Shown: positions 53,649 to 62,132 of the stretch, piece by piece
Position numbering within the stretch: position 1 is the first letter of the stretch
Layout: each line of letters opens with the position of its first letter
From: Flavobacterium anhuiense
Lineage (GTDB): Bacteria > Bacteroidota > Bacteroidia > Flavobacteriales > Flavobacteriaceae
Assembly (NCBI RefSeq): GCF_900101855.1
Contig: NZ_FMVC01000005.1
Coordinates: 1-64,000 of the forward strand
Direction of reading: 5' to 3'
Length of the DNA stretch: 64,000 bases
Program-made: the position numbers and the translations under genes
The notes under the pieces: model-generated
What the model was told of the DNA's origin: nothing
The model's database searches: none
The model's input: the letters and a program-made list of their open reading frames with translations, nothing else

Positions 53649-55468
53649 TGTATTTTGAAAATGAGGAAAGACTGGCTTACTTACAAGCTAGAGGGAAAGT
53701 TATTTTAAATGCTTGTCCTGGTAGTGGAAAAACAACAACTATCGCAAAGAAGATATTAAATCTAGAGATTTCGAAAGAAATCGGAGGTCATTCTGGAGTT
53801 GCTTGTTTATCATTTACTAACTCTGCAAAAGACGAAATTAATGAAGCGTACAGAAAGTTGAGTGGTAAATCACTTCAATTTCCTAACCATGTATCGACAA
53901 TAGATAGTTTTATAAATAAATATATAACACTTCCGTTTTATAATTTGCTTAATCGTGATTTTAATAGGCCAAAGATACTAGACCATACAACCATCTTGGA
54001 TGACATGTGGAAGACTACATATGTAAAGAATGGCAAAACACTTGAGGGATTATTAAGACCTCTGAATAACACAGAATATAAAGCAAAAAATAATAGAAGT
54101 GTTTTCCATCTATATCCTCCAAGTGAAATAAGAATTGAGCCAAATGGAACTTTTTCTATTAATGGAAATCAACCATCATCGGAAAAAGTTGATAAAACCA
54201 ACTTTGAAAACTATTGTAAACTAATTAAGAATACTCAATTTCGAAAAGGACTTATATCTACTGGAGATTCTGCTTTCATTGCTCTTCACTTGTTAAAAAA
54301 TAATCCTAAAATTTGCGAATGGCTTAGTTTAAGATTTCCATTTATCATAATTGACGAGGCACAGGACAATTCATTAATGCAACATGCCATATTTGAAGAA
54401 TTAATAAAACAGGGGTTAAATAATATTGAATTGATTGGAGATCCATATCAAAGCTTATATGAGTGGAGAGATGCAAAACCGACTGAATTTTTAAGGAAAT
54501 ATGAAAGCGACCATACTTGGCAATCATATGATATGACGGATAATCGCCGTTCGCCTCAAAGCATAATTGATGTTTTCTCAAAAGTAAGACGACCGGCTGA
54601 CACAAAAATTAACAGCGTAGATTGTGAAGATTTTGAAGAGTCAATTTTAGTTTATAAATATTCTAGCGACAATCATCAATTGATTATCAAACATTATGAT
54701 GATCGTTGTGCTTTGAAAAAATACGCCAGTAGCTGTATTGTTGTTCGAGGAAATTCATTAAAAGATTCCTTGTTGGGAAAAAAAACAGAACAGAGGCCTT
54801 GGGGGATTGATTTGCCTAAAAGCATTATTTATGCTAAAAATCTTTATACGAGTGGTGATATTAAAAACGCAATAAAAGAAATTAGAGCAATCTGTATTCC
54901 ACTCGTTCACTCCGATACAACAGATTACCACACATTAAAAGAAGTTGAGAAAGAAAAGAGTTTAGACCCTCATTTTAACTCATTGATGATTACTATTCTA
55001 GATGAATTACCAGAATTTAGTAAAACAATTCAAGATTGGACAGTTGAAACTCAGGAATTTTTAAAAAACAAATTAGAACTTAGTTATGATATTGATTTTA
55101 ATTTACGTAATAGAAAATCAAAATATTTAGAAAAAGCTACTCTTTCAGAAAGCGTGAGCCAACATTTTAAAAAGTCTTTTTCAGCTTTCAATATCCCTAT
55201 AACTACAATACATCAAGTAAAGGGGCAAACATTGGATTCAATTCTTGTTTTTTTCAATGAAAGAAAGCATAAGGATAATATCATATTTGAAAACATATCA
55301 AATATTGACAACGTTTTTCCCGACGAGACTAAAAGATTAATCTATGTGGCTTTATCTCGACCAAGACATCTTTTAGCAATGGCATTCCCGGACACGATAA
55401 CAGATATAGATATCAAAGAGAAATTTGGTGAAGGAATAAGAATAGTGACACAAGAAGAATTGATTTAA
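53648..55468 (+). CDS. gajB: UvrD/Rep-type helicase, Gabija GajB-like
   Basis: A 606-residue superfamily 1 helicase. Motif I ACPGSGKTT (22-30), motif II FIIIDEAQDN (about 232), motif III ELIGDPYQSLYEW (about 262), motif IV/V regions with ITTIHQVKGQTLDSILVF (about 520) and motif VI YVALSRPRH (about 567). OLD nuclease plus UvrD helicase side by side is the definition of Gabija, where GajB responds to DNA ends or single strands. The length is somewhat above the commonly described size. It is translationally coupled to gajA and followed by two more genes after 13 and 24 bases. Confidence 0.88.
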   Translation: MYFENEERLAYLQARGKVILNACPGSGKTTTIAKKILNLEISKEIGGHSGVACLSFTNSAKDEINEAYRKLSGKSLQFPNHVSTIDSFINKYITLPFYNLLNRDFNRPKILDHTTILDDMWKTTYVKNGKTLEGLLRPLNNTEYKAKNNRSVFHLYPPSEIRIEPNGTFSINGNQPSSEKVDKTNFENYCKLIKNTQFRKGLISTGDSAFIALHLLKNNPKICEWLSLRFPFIIIDEAQDNSLMQHAIFEELIKQGLNNIELIGDPYQSLYEWRDAKPTEFLRKYESDHTWQSYDMTDNRRSPQSIIDVFSKVRRPADTKINSVDCEDFEESILVYKYSSDNHQLIIKHYDDRCALKKYASSCIVVRGNSLKDSLLGKKTEQRPWGIDLPKSIIYAKNLYTSGDIKNAIKEIRAICIPLVHSDTTDYHTLKEVEKEKSLDPHFNSLMITILDELPEFSKTIQDWTVETQEFLKNKLELSYDIDFNLRNRKSKYLEKATLSESVSQHFKKSFSAFNIPITTIHQVKGQTLDSILVFFNERKHKDNIIFENISNIDNVFPDETKRLIYVALSRPRHLLAMAFPDTITDIDIKEKFGEGIRIVTQEELI

Positions 55469-55481
55469 CAGCACTTAAGAT

Positions 55482-56135
55482 ATGTTTGATGATAGCTTAA
55501 AAATATATACAGAACAACTTATTGAAAAAATTGGAAGCAATCATAAAGAATTATTTGTATCTGTTAAGGTGGAAAAATACGCTAAACCAGGAAATTGTTT
55601 TCTAAACGTACAGCAAAAAGTAAAAACTGACGGAGGTACAATTATTTATGGCTGGTCTGTCCTAAATGGAGATTTCTTAATGGAAGCAGAAAGACATGCT
55701 GTCTGGAAATCACCTAATGATGAACTAGTAGATATTACCCCAAGTACACAAAATTTGGATTTTACTTTTTTTATTCCACAAGAATTGAATTATAAAGGAC
55801 AATTTATTGACAACGTAAGAATTAATAAAACGAAAAATGAGGTAGTTGATCATTGGATTATAATATCGTCGTTAAGGAGTAAAATTTTTAATACGGCTTT
55901 TAGAAAAGGTGACTACATTGAAATTCCAAAATATATGGAAACCTTATATTACAGATATGAAAATTTAAACAATTATTACTACTCATTTTTGGTTTATGGA
56001 GGGAGTATGTCACAAAATTGTTTTTGTAACAGTAAAAAGCCCTATAGCAGATGCCACTCGATGACCATTCAAAAAGATTGTGAAAGAGATAGTAAAAGAA
56101 TAGATTATTTACAAAAAAAGTATTTACCAAAATAG
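55482..56135 (+). CDS. SEC-C motif protein downstream of Gabija
   Basis: A 217-residue protein. The central segment GWSVLNGDFLMEAERHAVWKSPNDELVDITP matches a family of SEC-C proteins that carry a conserved GW...EAExHAVWxxPxGxLvDvTP block. A C-terminal zinc motif follows: NCFCNSKKPYSRCHS (C-x-C-x8-C-H). SEC-C motifs bind zinc and often mediate protein or ribosome contacts. The function here is unknown. It is the third gene of a tight four-gene run, 13 bases after the helicase. Confidence 0.75.
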   Translation: MFDDSLKIYTEQLIEKIGSNHKELFVSVKVEKYAKPGNCFLNVQQKVKTDGGTIIYGWSVLNGDFLMEAERHAVWKSPNDELVDITPSTQNLDFTFFIPQELNYKGQFIDNVRINKTKNEVVDHWIIISSLRSKIFNTAFRKGDYIEIPKYMETLYYRYENLNNYYYSFLVYGGSMSQNCFCNSKKPYSRCHSMTIQKDCERDSKRIDYLQKKYLPK

Positions 56136-56159
56136 TGCTATTAAAATTAGAAAAAATAT

Positions 56160-57044
56160 ATGCTAACATATAACGAACTCATAGGTCTGCGGGACAAATT
56201 AGCAAATGGTGAAATTCAATTAGAATTTGCAAAGGCACTGTATTGGAATGACTCCAAAGAAGAACAACGCTCTTGGCATACAAAAGATTGGAAAGAAAGA
56301 AGATTGGAATTTCTTAAAGATAAATGTGAAATATGCAATAGCTCAGAAACATTAACAATACAACATCAATCTCATCCAAGAAAATACTCGGACTATTTAA
56401 GAGAAATTACAAGAGGATATACTAAAGAATATATAGACACCAATCAGCAAATAAGTAAATCTGATTTTACAGATTATGTGTTTAAAAAATATGATTATTA
56501 CGCCGTTCCACTGTGTCCAAATTGTAATAACAAAAATCCAAGCTTAAGGGTGAGAAAAACTCCAAAATATCGTTGCGCAGATTGTAAGCACGAATTTGAT
56601 GAAGCAATTTTTAGATCGGCGAATGAACTCATTTCTATTTTTTATGAAAATGAAGATGCATACGAAGTTCAAGACAAATGTTTTGTTTCAAAGGATAAAT
56701 GGAAAAATAAGAATAACCTATCTAATATCCGATATTGGCAACAAAGAGAGCGTGCAAAAAATCAGGATACAGAACAGATTGAAAAAGAAGCTTTTTTACT
56801 CCATGTAAATGACTGTATAAAATATCTTTCATTTAAAGACGCAATAACTGCCTGCAGAAAATGTGCCTTTAACTTTGATATCAAAAAAATGGAACTATGC
56901 CCTCAATGTAAGCAACATTACAAAGGATTTCAGTATCCAACCTGTATTGCCTGTTTACCAGAAGAAAATCTAAAAGCGGCATTAGAAAGTATACAATTTG
57001 GAAAAGAATGGCATGAAATGCATGAAAGGTTAGATATTGACTAA
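56160..57044 (+). CDS. HNH/zinc-ribbon protein, last gene of the Gabija cluster
   Basis: A 294-residue zinc protein. An HNH-like start CEICNSSETLTIQHQSH (Cys-x2-Cys then His) is followed by a zinc ribbon CPNCNNKNPSLRVRKTPKYRCADC and, near the C terminus, CRKCAFNFD...CPQCKQHYKGFQYPTCIAC with three more CxxC pairs. This many ribbons suggests nucleic-acid binding, and the HNH pattern suggests a nuclease or a degenerate one. It starts 24 bases after the SEC-C gene on the same strand and has the same AT-rich composition, so it appears to belong to the cluster. Confidence 0.7.
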   Translation: MLTYNELIGLRDKLANGEIQLEFAKALYWNDSKEEQRSWHTKDWKERRLEFLKDKCEICNSSETLTIQHQSHPRKYSDYLREITRGYTKEYIDTNQQISKSDFTDYVFKKYDYYAVPLCPNCNNKNPSLRVRKTPKYRCADCKHEFDEAIFRSANELISIFYENEDAYEVQDKCFVSKDKWKNKNNLSNIRYWQQRERAKNQDTEQIEKEAFLLHVNDCIKYLSFKDAITACRKCAFNFDIKKMELCPQCKQHYKGFQYPTCIACLPEENLKAALESIQFGKEWHEMHERLDID

Positions 57045-57053
57045 ATATAACCA

Positions 57054-57446
57054 TTAACTTCCTACAACTTTTTTGATAGCTTTCTTAAAATCAATCGTGT
57101 TACTACCTAAAAGTAAAAAACTTGAAAAACACATATCCAAAAGAGCTTTTCCTACCTTCTCATTGTCGATATCACTATGAGCAATAAGTTTAACTTTTGG
57201 ATATTCTGATCTCAATTTCCGTAGCTGTTTCAGTATGCTCTTGTCGTAAAAATCAAGATCTATAATACAGGCTTTAGGAAAAGCTTTTAAAGTGGATAAT
57301 TTGGATAGCCCATCCTCAATATTTTCCGTCCGAAACAACACGTCAAATCCTGAATCAATGAGGTCATTGCAAATAATATCTAAAATTGGGCTTTTATCAT
57401 TGATAAATGCTAGGTCGATTTTTTGTCGGGAGGTACCAGTTTCCAT
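57054..57446 (-). CDS. Response-regulator receiver-like protein
   Basis: A 130-residue stand-alone receiver-like domain: IDLAFINDKSPILDIICNDLIDSGFDVLF, phosphoacceptor region ACIIDLDFYDKSILKQL (Asp in IDLDFYD), and KVKLIAHSD with the usual switch position. No output domain is present. I start at ATG 57446 (METGTSRQKI); the longer frame begins with TTG. Structured RNA B lies just upstream on the same strand and ends 36 bases before this ATG, so the RNA could be the leader of this gene. Confidence 0.7.
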   Translation of the reverse strand: METGTSRQKIDLAFINDKSPILDIICNDLIDSGFDVLFRTENIEDGLSKLSTLKAFPKACIIDLDFYDKSILKQLRKLRSEYPKVKLIAHSDIDNEKVGKALLDMCFSSFLLLGSNTIDFKKAIKKVVGS

Positions 57447-57481
57447 ATCATCATACTTTTTAAAAGTTGATGTAGCCCTGC

Positions 57482-57660
57482 AAAAAAGAAGCGCAGGCAA
57501 CTACACTTACCGCACATTGAGGTACTGGTATACCCGACAACGAATAAGCGAGCGCCCACGCCTATGGCATGAGCGTTCTTCCTTATTGTCCCGTTGTCTA
57601 AAAATTACCAGTTTTCAATGTGGGACTTAAAGTAAAAACACTTTAAGATTTTTCTATATG
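57482..57660 (-). ncRNA. Structured RNA candidate, copy B
   Basis: It has the same design as copy A. On the minus strand: a 5' hairpin CTTAAAGT/ACTTTAAG; a long hairpin with CACATTG/CAATGTG and CTGGTA/TACCAG around an AAAA/TACCT asymmetric loop; apical stems ACAAC/GTTGT, AATAAG/CTTATT and GCC/GGC; and a 3' GCCTGCGC (57491-57498) followed by TTCTTTTTT. That segment can pair with internal GCGTGGGC (57554-57561), using two wobble pairs. Stem sequences differ from copy A but pairing is kept, and the short single-stranded pieces are conserved. Expected length is about 180 nt. Confidence 0.72.
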
Positions 57661-57666
57661 TTGCTA

Positions 57667-57674
57667 CAAAGATA
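57667..57674 (-). promoter_or_regulatory. TAnnTTTG-type -7 box for structured RNA B
   Basis: On the minus strand it reads TATCTTTG. It starts 45 bases from the base of the long stem, the same distance as in copy A. Confidence 0.6.
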
Positions 57675-57849
57675 CTAAACTACTTTTGATACACCTCACG
57701 CATTTAATTGAGATGGATAAATTATCATCGAGTACTGTTTTTTTTGTATTGCTAGAAATTATATGGTCTGCTTTATTTATTTTTTTGAATATGTTTCAAG
57801 GTCGATTTTGAAAGTATTTGGCAGATTAGTAATCTTTTAAACTAAACCA

Positions 57850-58043
57850 CTCTGCGAAAGTGCAGAGGTTTGCTTTGACGAGAGACTGAAAGTCTCTCCA
57901 TTTTAAAAACTAACTTAAAAATATTATTAAAAGTCAAAGATTAGATTTTTTCGTATTACTAAAGTACTGCAATAAATTGCAGGGTTTTAAACCCCGATCT
58001 GAGACCAATAAAAAAATCGGATTGTCCAAAGGCAATCCGATTT
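57850..58043. other. Cluster of hairpins ending in a bidirectional terminator
   Basis: In order: CTCTGC/GCAGAG (57850-57867), GAGAGACT/AGTCTCTC (57881-57898), CTGCAAT/ATTGCAG (57967-57982), GGGTTT/AAACCC (57982-57994) and AAATCGGATTG/CAATCCGATTT (58014-58043, T-rich ends on both strands). The last one terminates the 58067 gene on the minus strand. The others may be an RNA on either strand. No gene lies in 57661-58066. Confidence 0.55.
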
Positions 58044-58066
58044 GCTAAAATATATTTTTCAGATAA

Positions 58067-58348
58067 TTATCTGTGTTGTTTAATTTGCTCTGATTTTACA
58101 TCCTGTATTTGGTTCTCCTTTTTCTCACGAGAGTATACCCAAAGAGATAACAGCCCGAAAATGATCATTGCATAAGCAATCCATTTGCCCACTCTTTCGA
58201 TAAATTTGATAAAGACAGAACTTTCATAAGATGAGAAACCTTCAGCTCCCATAGGACCACGCCTATAAAACTTTCGGCGGTTAATCCAGTAACGAAGTCC
58301 TAAACCTAAAACCAAAAATATTACGCCTATTACTAATGATGCTACCAT
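58067..58348 (-). CDS. Small two-helix membrane protein
   Basis: A 93-residue protein with helices about 2-20 (SLVIGVIFLVLGLGLRYWI) and 54-70 (IAYAMIIFGLLSLWVY), separated by a basic linker (NRRKFYRRGPMGAEGFSSYESS). It resembles a small family often mislabelled as a molybdenum transporter permease in flavobacteria. It lies downstream of the tra operon with its own terminator on each side (58014 and 58437). The function is unknown. Confidence 0.65.
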   Translation of the reverse strand: MVASLVIGVIFLVLGLGLRYWINRRKFYRRGPMGAEGFSSYESSVFIKFIERVGKWIAYAMIIFGLLSLWVYSREKKENQIQDVKSEQIKQHR

Positions 58349-58436
58349 AACTTTTAGTTTTAGTTTATGATGATGATAAATTTAAAAAATATTGATGACC
58401 CTTTAAAATTTTCTAATGCAAAATACTGTAAATCAA

Positions 58437-58462
58437 AACGGCTTACCTTTCGATAAGCCGTT
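58437..58462 (-). terminator. Terminator of the second tra operon
   Basis: AACGGCTTA (58437-58445) and TAAGCCGTT (58454-58462) form a stem just past the TraQ stop, with A-rich DNA (U-run on the minus strand) after it. Confidence 0.82.
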
Positions 58463-58483
58463 ACTTTACTAACAAGTAGTAAC

Positions 58484-58933
58484 CTAATCACTACTATTGA
58501 ACTGAAAGGTCAATTTCTTTTCATTCCCAAAACTGTCAGATATCCAAACATCAAAGGATTGTGATACCGCAGACGTTGAAGTGTAGTACAAACGAAACTG
58601 CTCCGCTGGCAATTGATACAGGTCATTAGGCAAGTACGGCGAATTATCGTAATACTGTAACGTACCTTGTCCATCGAACTGAAAATAGCGGAGGAAATAC
58701 TGCGTGTTACTGTAATTCCCTGTACGTTGTATTGTAATGCGTATCTCTACCGTCTGTCCGTTAGCGATATCTTTAGGTACTGGCATCACATTAACCTCAA
58801 AAGGGAAATCGTTTTGTATTTCCAGTTCGTCATCTTTGCTACAGGACACCAAAGTAACCGAACTTGTCAGGATTGCCAGTAGCACATATATTGGCAGTAA
58901 TCCTATTCTGAATTTATTGAATATTTCTATCAT
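58484..58933 (-). CDS. traQ: DUF3872 protein (TraQ)
   Basis: A 149-residue lipoprotein-like protein with a hydrophobic leader ending VTLVSCSKDD (Cys about 31) and a beta-rich mature part (FPFEVNVMPVPKDIANGQTVEIRITIQRTGNY...). This pattern matches DUF3872, annotated TraQ in CTnDOT-type elements. It is the last tra gene before the terminator and starts 12 bases after the TraO stop. The first element has no counterpart in the window. Confidence 0.85.
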   Translation of the reverse strand: MIEIFNKFRIGLLPIYVLLAILTSSVTLVSCSKDDELEIQNDFPFEVNVMPVPKDIANGQTVEIRITIQRTGNYSNTQYFLRYFQFDGQGTLQYYDNSPYLPNDLYQLPAEQFRLYYTSTSAVSQSFDVWISDSFGNEKKLTFQFNSSD

Positions 58934-58945
58934 CGTTTTTACGTT

Positions 58946-59506
58946 TTAAAAGTTAAACCTTAATCCCACACCTGCCGATGGTCGGAACTGTCGCAAATCT
59001 GTACCCCACAGCACCTTTGTACGCCCTTGGAGGACAAGTACAAAACGGTCGGACAGATAGGTTTCAAATGTGAGGCGACCGCCAGCTCCATAAATGAAAT
59101 GGTCCTCGCTTACTATTTTCGCACCGTCATATAACATCGCTTCGCCACGGTTGATGCTTTCATACCCGACTACGCCTGTTATTCCGGCATTCAGTGTAAT
59201 GTTTTTACGGCTGTCGCCTAACAAAAAGAAGCTGTAACCGCCCTCAGCAGTATAAGTTTCCTGTGGTATGCGAAACCCTTTATAATCGTGATATTGGTGC
59301 GTGTATTCCAACGCCCAAAGCTGATAATTACCGTTTTTGCCGTTTACGGTCATTGCTACATTGATATAATAATCGTTGCCGATTTTGTCATCGGACAAAA
59401 TGCCTGTACTTACTTCCAATCCTTTCTGTTTGGGTAGCATTCTTTGCGCCTGTGAAACCGTGATGGCCATAAAGATGAGCACCACGGTATAGATATACTT
59501 TTTCAT
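58946..59506 (-). CDS. traO: TraO, conjugative transposon protein
   Basis: A 186-residue outer-membrane-type beta protein with signal peptide (MKKYIYTVVLIFMAITVSQAQ). Landmarks are KGLEVSTGILSD, YFINVAMTVNGKNGNYQLWALEY-like strands, GITGVVGYESINRGE and a C terminus ending GVGLRFNF. It probably anchors the transfer machinery in the outer membrane. It lies between TraN and TraQ. This gene is absent from the first tra operon, where a DUF3945 gene follows TraN. Confidence 0.88.
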   Translation of the reverse strand: MKKYIYTVVLIFMAITVSQAQRMLPKQKGLEVSTGILSDDKIGNDYYINVAMTVNGKNGNYQLWALEYTHQYHDYKGFRIPQETYTAEGGYSFFLLGDSRKNITLNAGITGVVGYESINRGEAMLYDGAKIVSEDHFIYGAGGRLTFETYLSDRFVLVLQGRTKVLWGTDLRQFRPSAGVGLRFNF

Positions 59507-59527
59507 ATTATCTGCTTTAAAAGGTTA

Positions 59528-60430
59528 TTAAAATTTTAGGTGCATATCGTTAATCAAACGGGCTTTGATCAGATCGGAATTTTCTATTTGGAGCGTCTGT
59601 TGCCTGCCACCATTTTTCTCAAAAATCTCAATCAGCAGTATCTTGTCATCGGCAATTGTAAATTGGTCTAACAGGAATACGTTTTGTTCAGTCGATTTTC
59701 CGTTAATACCATCCACTAAGGGTTTGTAGGTTCTTAGCGGTGTCAGTGGACGTTCCTGTACTACGGTGCGTTTGGCTACTTTCTTATCCACTACCTTGAA
59801 ATTGATAAAATCAATCTCGAAAGGCACATTGGTTTTGTTCCTTAATTCTGTGTGGAAATAATACTTTCCGTTGTGAATATAAATACCTTTCAGAATAAAC
59901 TGAATGCCGAAGCTTTTAGCCCCAATGTGCTTTACAATGCGCTTGTCTTTTTGGTAAATGGTTTCCAAAAGCAACCCTGCCAATGACGGAGAATTGTTGC
60001 CCAATTCTTCGAAAAGCACGTCGTTTCCGTTGGCTTTATCTACCGCTTTTTGCATTGTGAGCAGGTCATAGCTCATTGCCTCTGGATAGGAACTGTAATA
60101 CACGTTGAAACTGTAAAAACGTCCGTCATTGGTAATTACGGAAAAGTTTGTTTCAGGTTCAAAATCCCTAACGGTTGCCTTTACACGCAATACGTTTTCC
60201 GCATCTTCCGCTTTTCCAGCAATCAGATATTCGCTTCCCAAATCCACATAACGTATGGCAGTCGGGAAAATTAAATGTGAAGTTTTATCATAGGTAACTT
60301 CCATTTTGTATGGCTCTATCTTACCCAATTCAAGCGGACTTTTTGATTTTGCACTGTCTTGTGCAAAAGAGGTTACGGCTAAGCCGATGGTCAGGGCAAT
60401 TGCCCCAAAGTATTTAAAAATATTTTTCAT
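59528..60430 (-). CDS. traN: TraN (element 2)
   Basis: A 300-residue VirB9-like protein with signal peptide (to about residue 24, TSFAQDS). Landmarks are KTSHLIFPTAIRYVDLGSEYLIAGKAEDAENVLRVKATVRDF, the hinge KSFGIQFILKGIYIHNGKYYFHTELRNKTNVPFEIDFINFKVVDKK and VFLLDQFTIADDKILLIEIFEKNGGRQQTL. It is the orthologue of the first element's gene at 37068. Confidence 0.92.
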   Translation of the reverse strand: MKNIFKYFGAIALTIGLAVTSFAQDSAKSKSPLELGKIEPYKMEVTYDKTSHLIFPTAIRYVDLGSEYLIAGKAEDAENVLRVKATVRDFEPETNFSVITNDGRFYSFNVYYSSYPEAMSYDLLTMQKAVDKANGNDVLFEELGNNSPSLAGLLLETIYQKDKRIVKHIGAKSFGIQFILKGIYIHNGKYYFHTELRNKTNVPFEIDFINFKVVDKKVAKRTVVQERPLTPLRTYKPLVDGINGKSTEQNVFLLDQFTIADDKILLIEIFEKNGGRQQTLQIENSDLIKARLINDMHLKF

Positions 60431-60516
60431 TGTCTTTGTTATTTAATTTTAATGGTAATGAAGCTTGTTCCGCTGTACGGAACAGGTTTCATTTTTCTAT
60501 TTATTTGAATTCAACA

Positions 60517-61842
60517 TTATTGTTTGGAAACGAGGAACACCTGATGTCCTGCCTTTATTGTAACTTTTGGCGTGCGAACCTTTTTGGCGAAATAGCCCGA
60601 AATGCCCTGTACTACGCCACGGCTCAAATCGGCAGCAACCTGTTGTCCCGCATTTTGTGTAAGCATCAGGCTTGTTCCTGATTGCTGGCTCATATTACCT
60701 GCCATTTCGGTAAGGGCGTTCATTTCAGGAGAATACGGAACATACAAGCCTTGCTGTCCGTCCAAATCATAAATGGTTATATCTACCGGAATGATGTTAC
60801 CCTCCAGTTCTACGGAGGTAACTTTCAATTGCAACCTGCCATTTTGAAATTTTGCATTAGCCGTTACAATAGTCCCTTTTGGGATTGTACGTCCGGGCGT
60901 TTTCGCATCTTCAAGCAAGCGTAACCGAATGCCTGTTTCACCAACTACTGTTTGTGCATCGTGTACACATGCTTTGATACTGTTTTTAGGTTGCGTAACC
61001 TGCTGTACAGTACCTGCGGTATAGAAACCACGGTTTTTATTCTGGCTCCAATCGGCTAAAAAGGCACTGTCTGACGGTTCACGGTATAAGGCTGATACGG
61101 TATTTTTTCTTGCTGAAGTGAACGAGACAAAACGTTCTTTTTGTGTGGAGACTTTTGAAGCTGCGGTTGCGTCATTTGAAGGCAATGCATCAGGTGAATT
61201 TGTACCTGTCGGAAGATATTTCGCCGCCATCTGATACGATTTTTCCATCAATGCCAGCTGATCGTCAACGGTTGTTGGCTTGGGTACGTCCTTGTCTGCC
61301 AATTGTTCTTTCAATTCGTCAAGTTGCTTGCGGAGTTCCATCGTTTCACGATTATCGTCCTGATAAAAAGAACCTAATGTAGATTGTGCATTGCGATAAC
61401 TGTTGACTGTCGGATTTCCATATCCGCTCGTTTTTTTACTATCGTAATTTTCCTGCTCATCGATCGGTTCATCTGTTGGATTTTCTGCACTCTCTGTATT
61501 CCAGTAATCAGAGAGCGTGGTCAACGAATTTCGCTTTTCAGCATCCTTCTGTTCCAGCATTTCCTGTTCATAAGCTTTCTGCTTGTCTGCCTGCATTCCG
61601 GCTTCGGTAGCCTGCGGAACCGCATCGTTCAGTCCAATGTTCTCAATATCTTTCTTGTCTTCTGATGGTTTAAAGATGAGGTACATGCATCCAAGAAAAA
61701 CAATCCCCATCAAGCCAAATATCAATGGCTTTTTCAATTTATCCATCTTATTCTGCGTACTGTCTTGCAATACGTCATTGGTTTCTGTCGGATTTCCTTC
61801 CGTTACCCGAACAACCCTCTTTTTGTTCTCATTTTCTTTCAT
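60517..61842 (-). CDS. traM: TraM (element 2)
   Basis: A 441-residue VirB10-like scaffold. N-terminal cytoplasmic tail (about 1-35), membrane helix LIFGLMGIVFLGCMYLIF (about 40-57), a Gln/Asp/Ser-rich coiled linker, then the periplasmic domain with GETGIRLRLLEDAKTPGRTIPKGTIVTANAKFQNGRLQL and GQQGLYVPYSPEMNAL. It overlaps TraL by 14 bases but remains a separate reading frame, unlike the first element, where TraL and TraM are one protein. Confidence 0.92.
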   Translation of the reverse strand: MKENENKKRVVRVTEGNPTETNDVLQDSTQNKMDKLKKPLIFGLMGIVFLGCMYLIFKPSEDKKDIENIGLNDAVPQATEAGMQADKQKAYEQEMLEQKDAEKRNSLTTLSDYWNTESAENPTDEPIDEQENYDSKKTSGYGNPTVNSYRNAQSTLGSFYQDDNRETMELRKQLDELKEQLADKDVPKPTTVDDQLALMEKSYQMAAKYLPTGTNSPDALPSNDATAASKVSTQKERFVSFTSARKNTVSALYREPSDSAFLADWSQNKNRGFYTAGTVQQVTQPKNSIKACVHDAQTVVGETGIRLRLLEDAKTPGRTIPKGTIVTANAKFQNGRLQLKVTSVELEGNIIPVDITIYDLDGQQGLYVPYSPEMNALTEMAGNMSQQSGTSLMLTQNAGQQVAADLSRGVVQGISGYFAKKVRTPKVTIKAGHQVFLVSKQ

Positions 61843-62116
61843 AAATCCTATTTTTTAAAATTGTTGATAATGTGTCCTGCAATACGGCAGGACGTTCTTT
61901 CTTTTTAAGGACAGGGTTTTCAATATGTTCAATGACCATATTGTTATCTGGTTTTCCTGCATCATACCATACTTTAAATAGTACCCCAGCGGTAAGGATT
62001 AGGTAGGCGACGAAAAAGTACAGGGTGTATTTATGCTGTCTGCCAACGGGCAATGCCCGCCATTTTTCATCCAGCTTTTCAAAGTACCCGTCCATTTTTG
62101 CTCTTAAACTGTTCAT
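61829..62116 (-). CDS. traL: TraL (element 2)
   Basis: A 95-residue protein with one membrane helix (about 29-48, YTLYFFVAYLILTAGVLFKVWY) between a basic N terminus and a polar tail. It matches the N-terminal 85 residues of the fused protein in the first element in layout. It overlaps the TraM start by 14 bases, so translation is coupled. Confidence 0.85.
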   Translation of the reverse strand: MNSLRAKMDGYFEKLDEKWRALPVGRQHKYTLYFFVAYLILTAGVLFKVWYDAGKPDNNMVIEHIENPVLKKKERPAVLQDTLSTILKNRIYERK

Positions 62117-62132
62117 ACTTTAATGGTTTTTA

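Noticed and set aside
57426..57445. Third copy of the structured-RNA motif (aggtaccagttt)
   Set aside because: The short match lies in the receiver-like coding region and lacks the paired arms, the 5' hairpin and the U-run.
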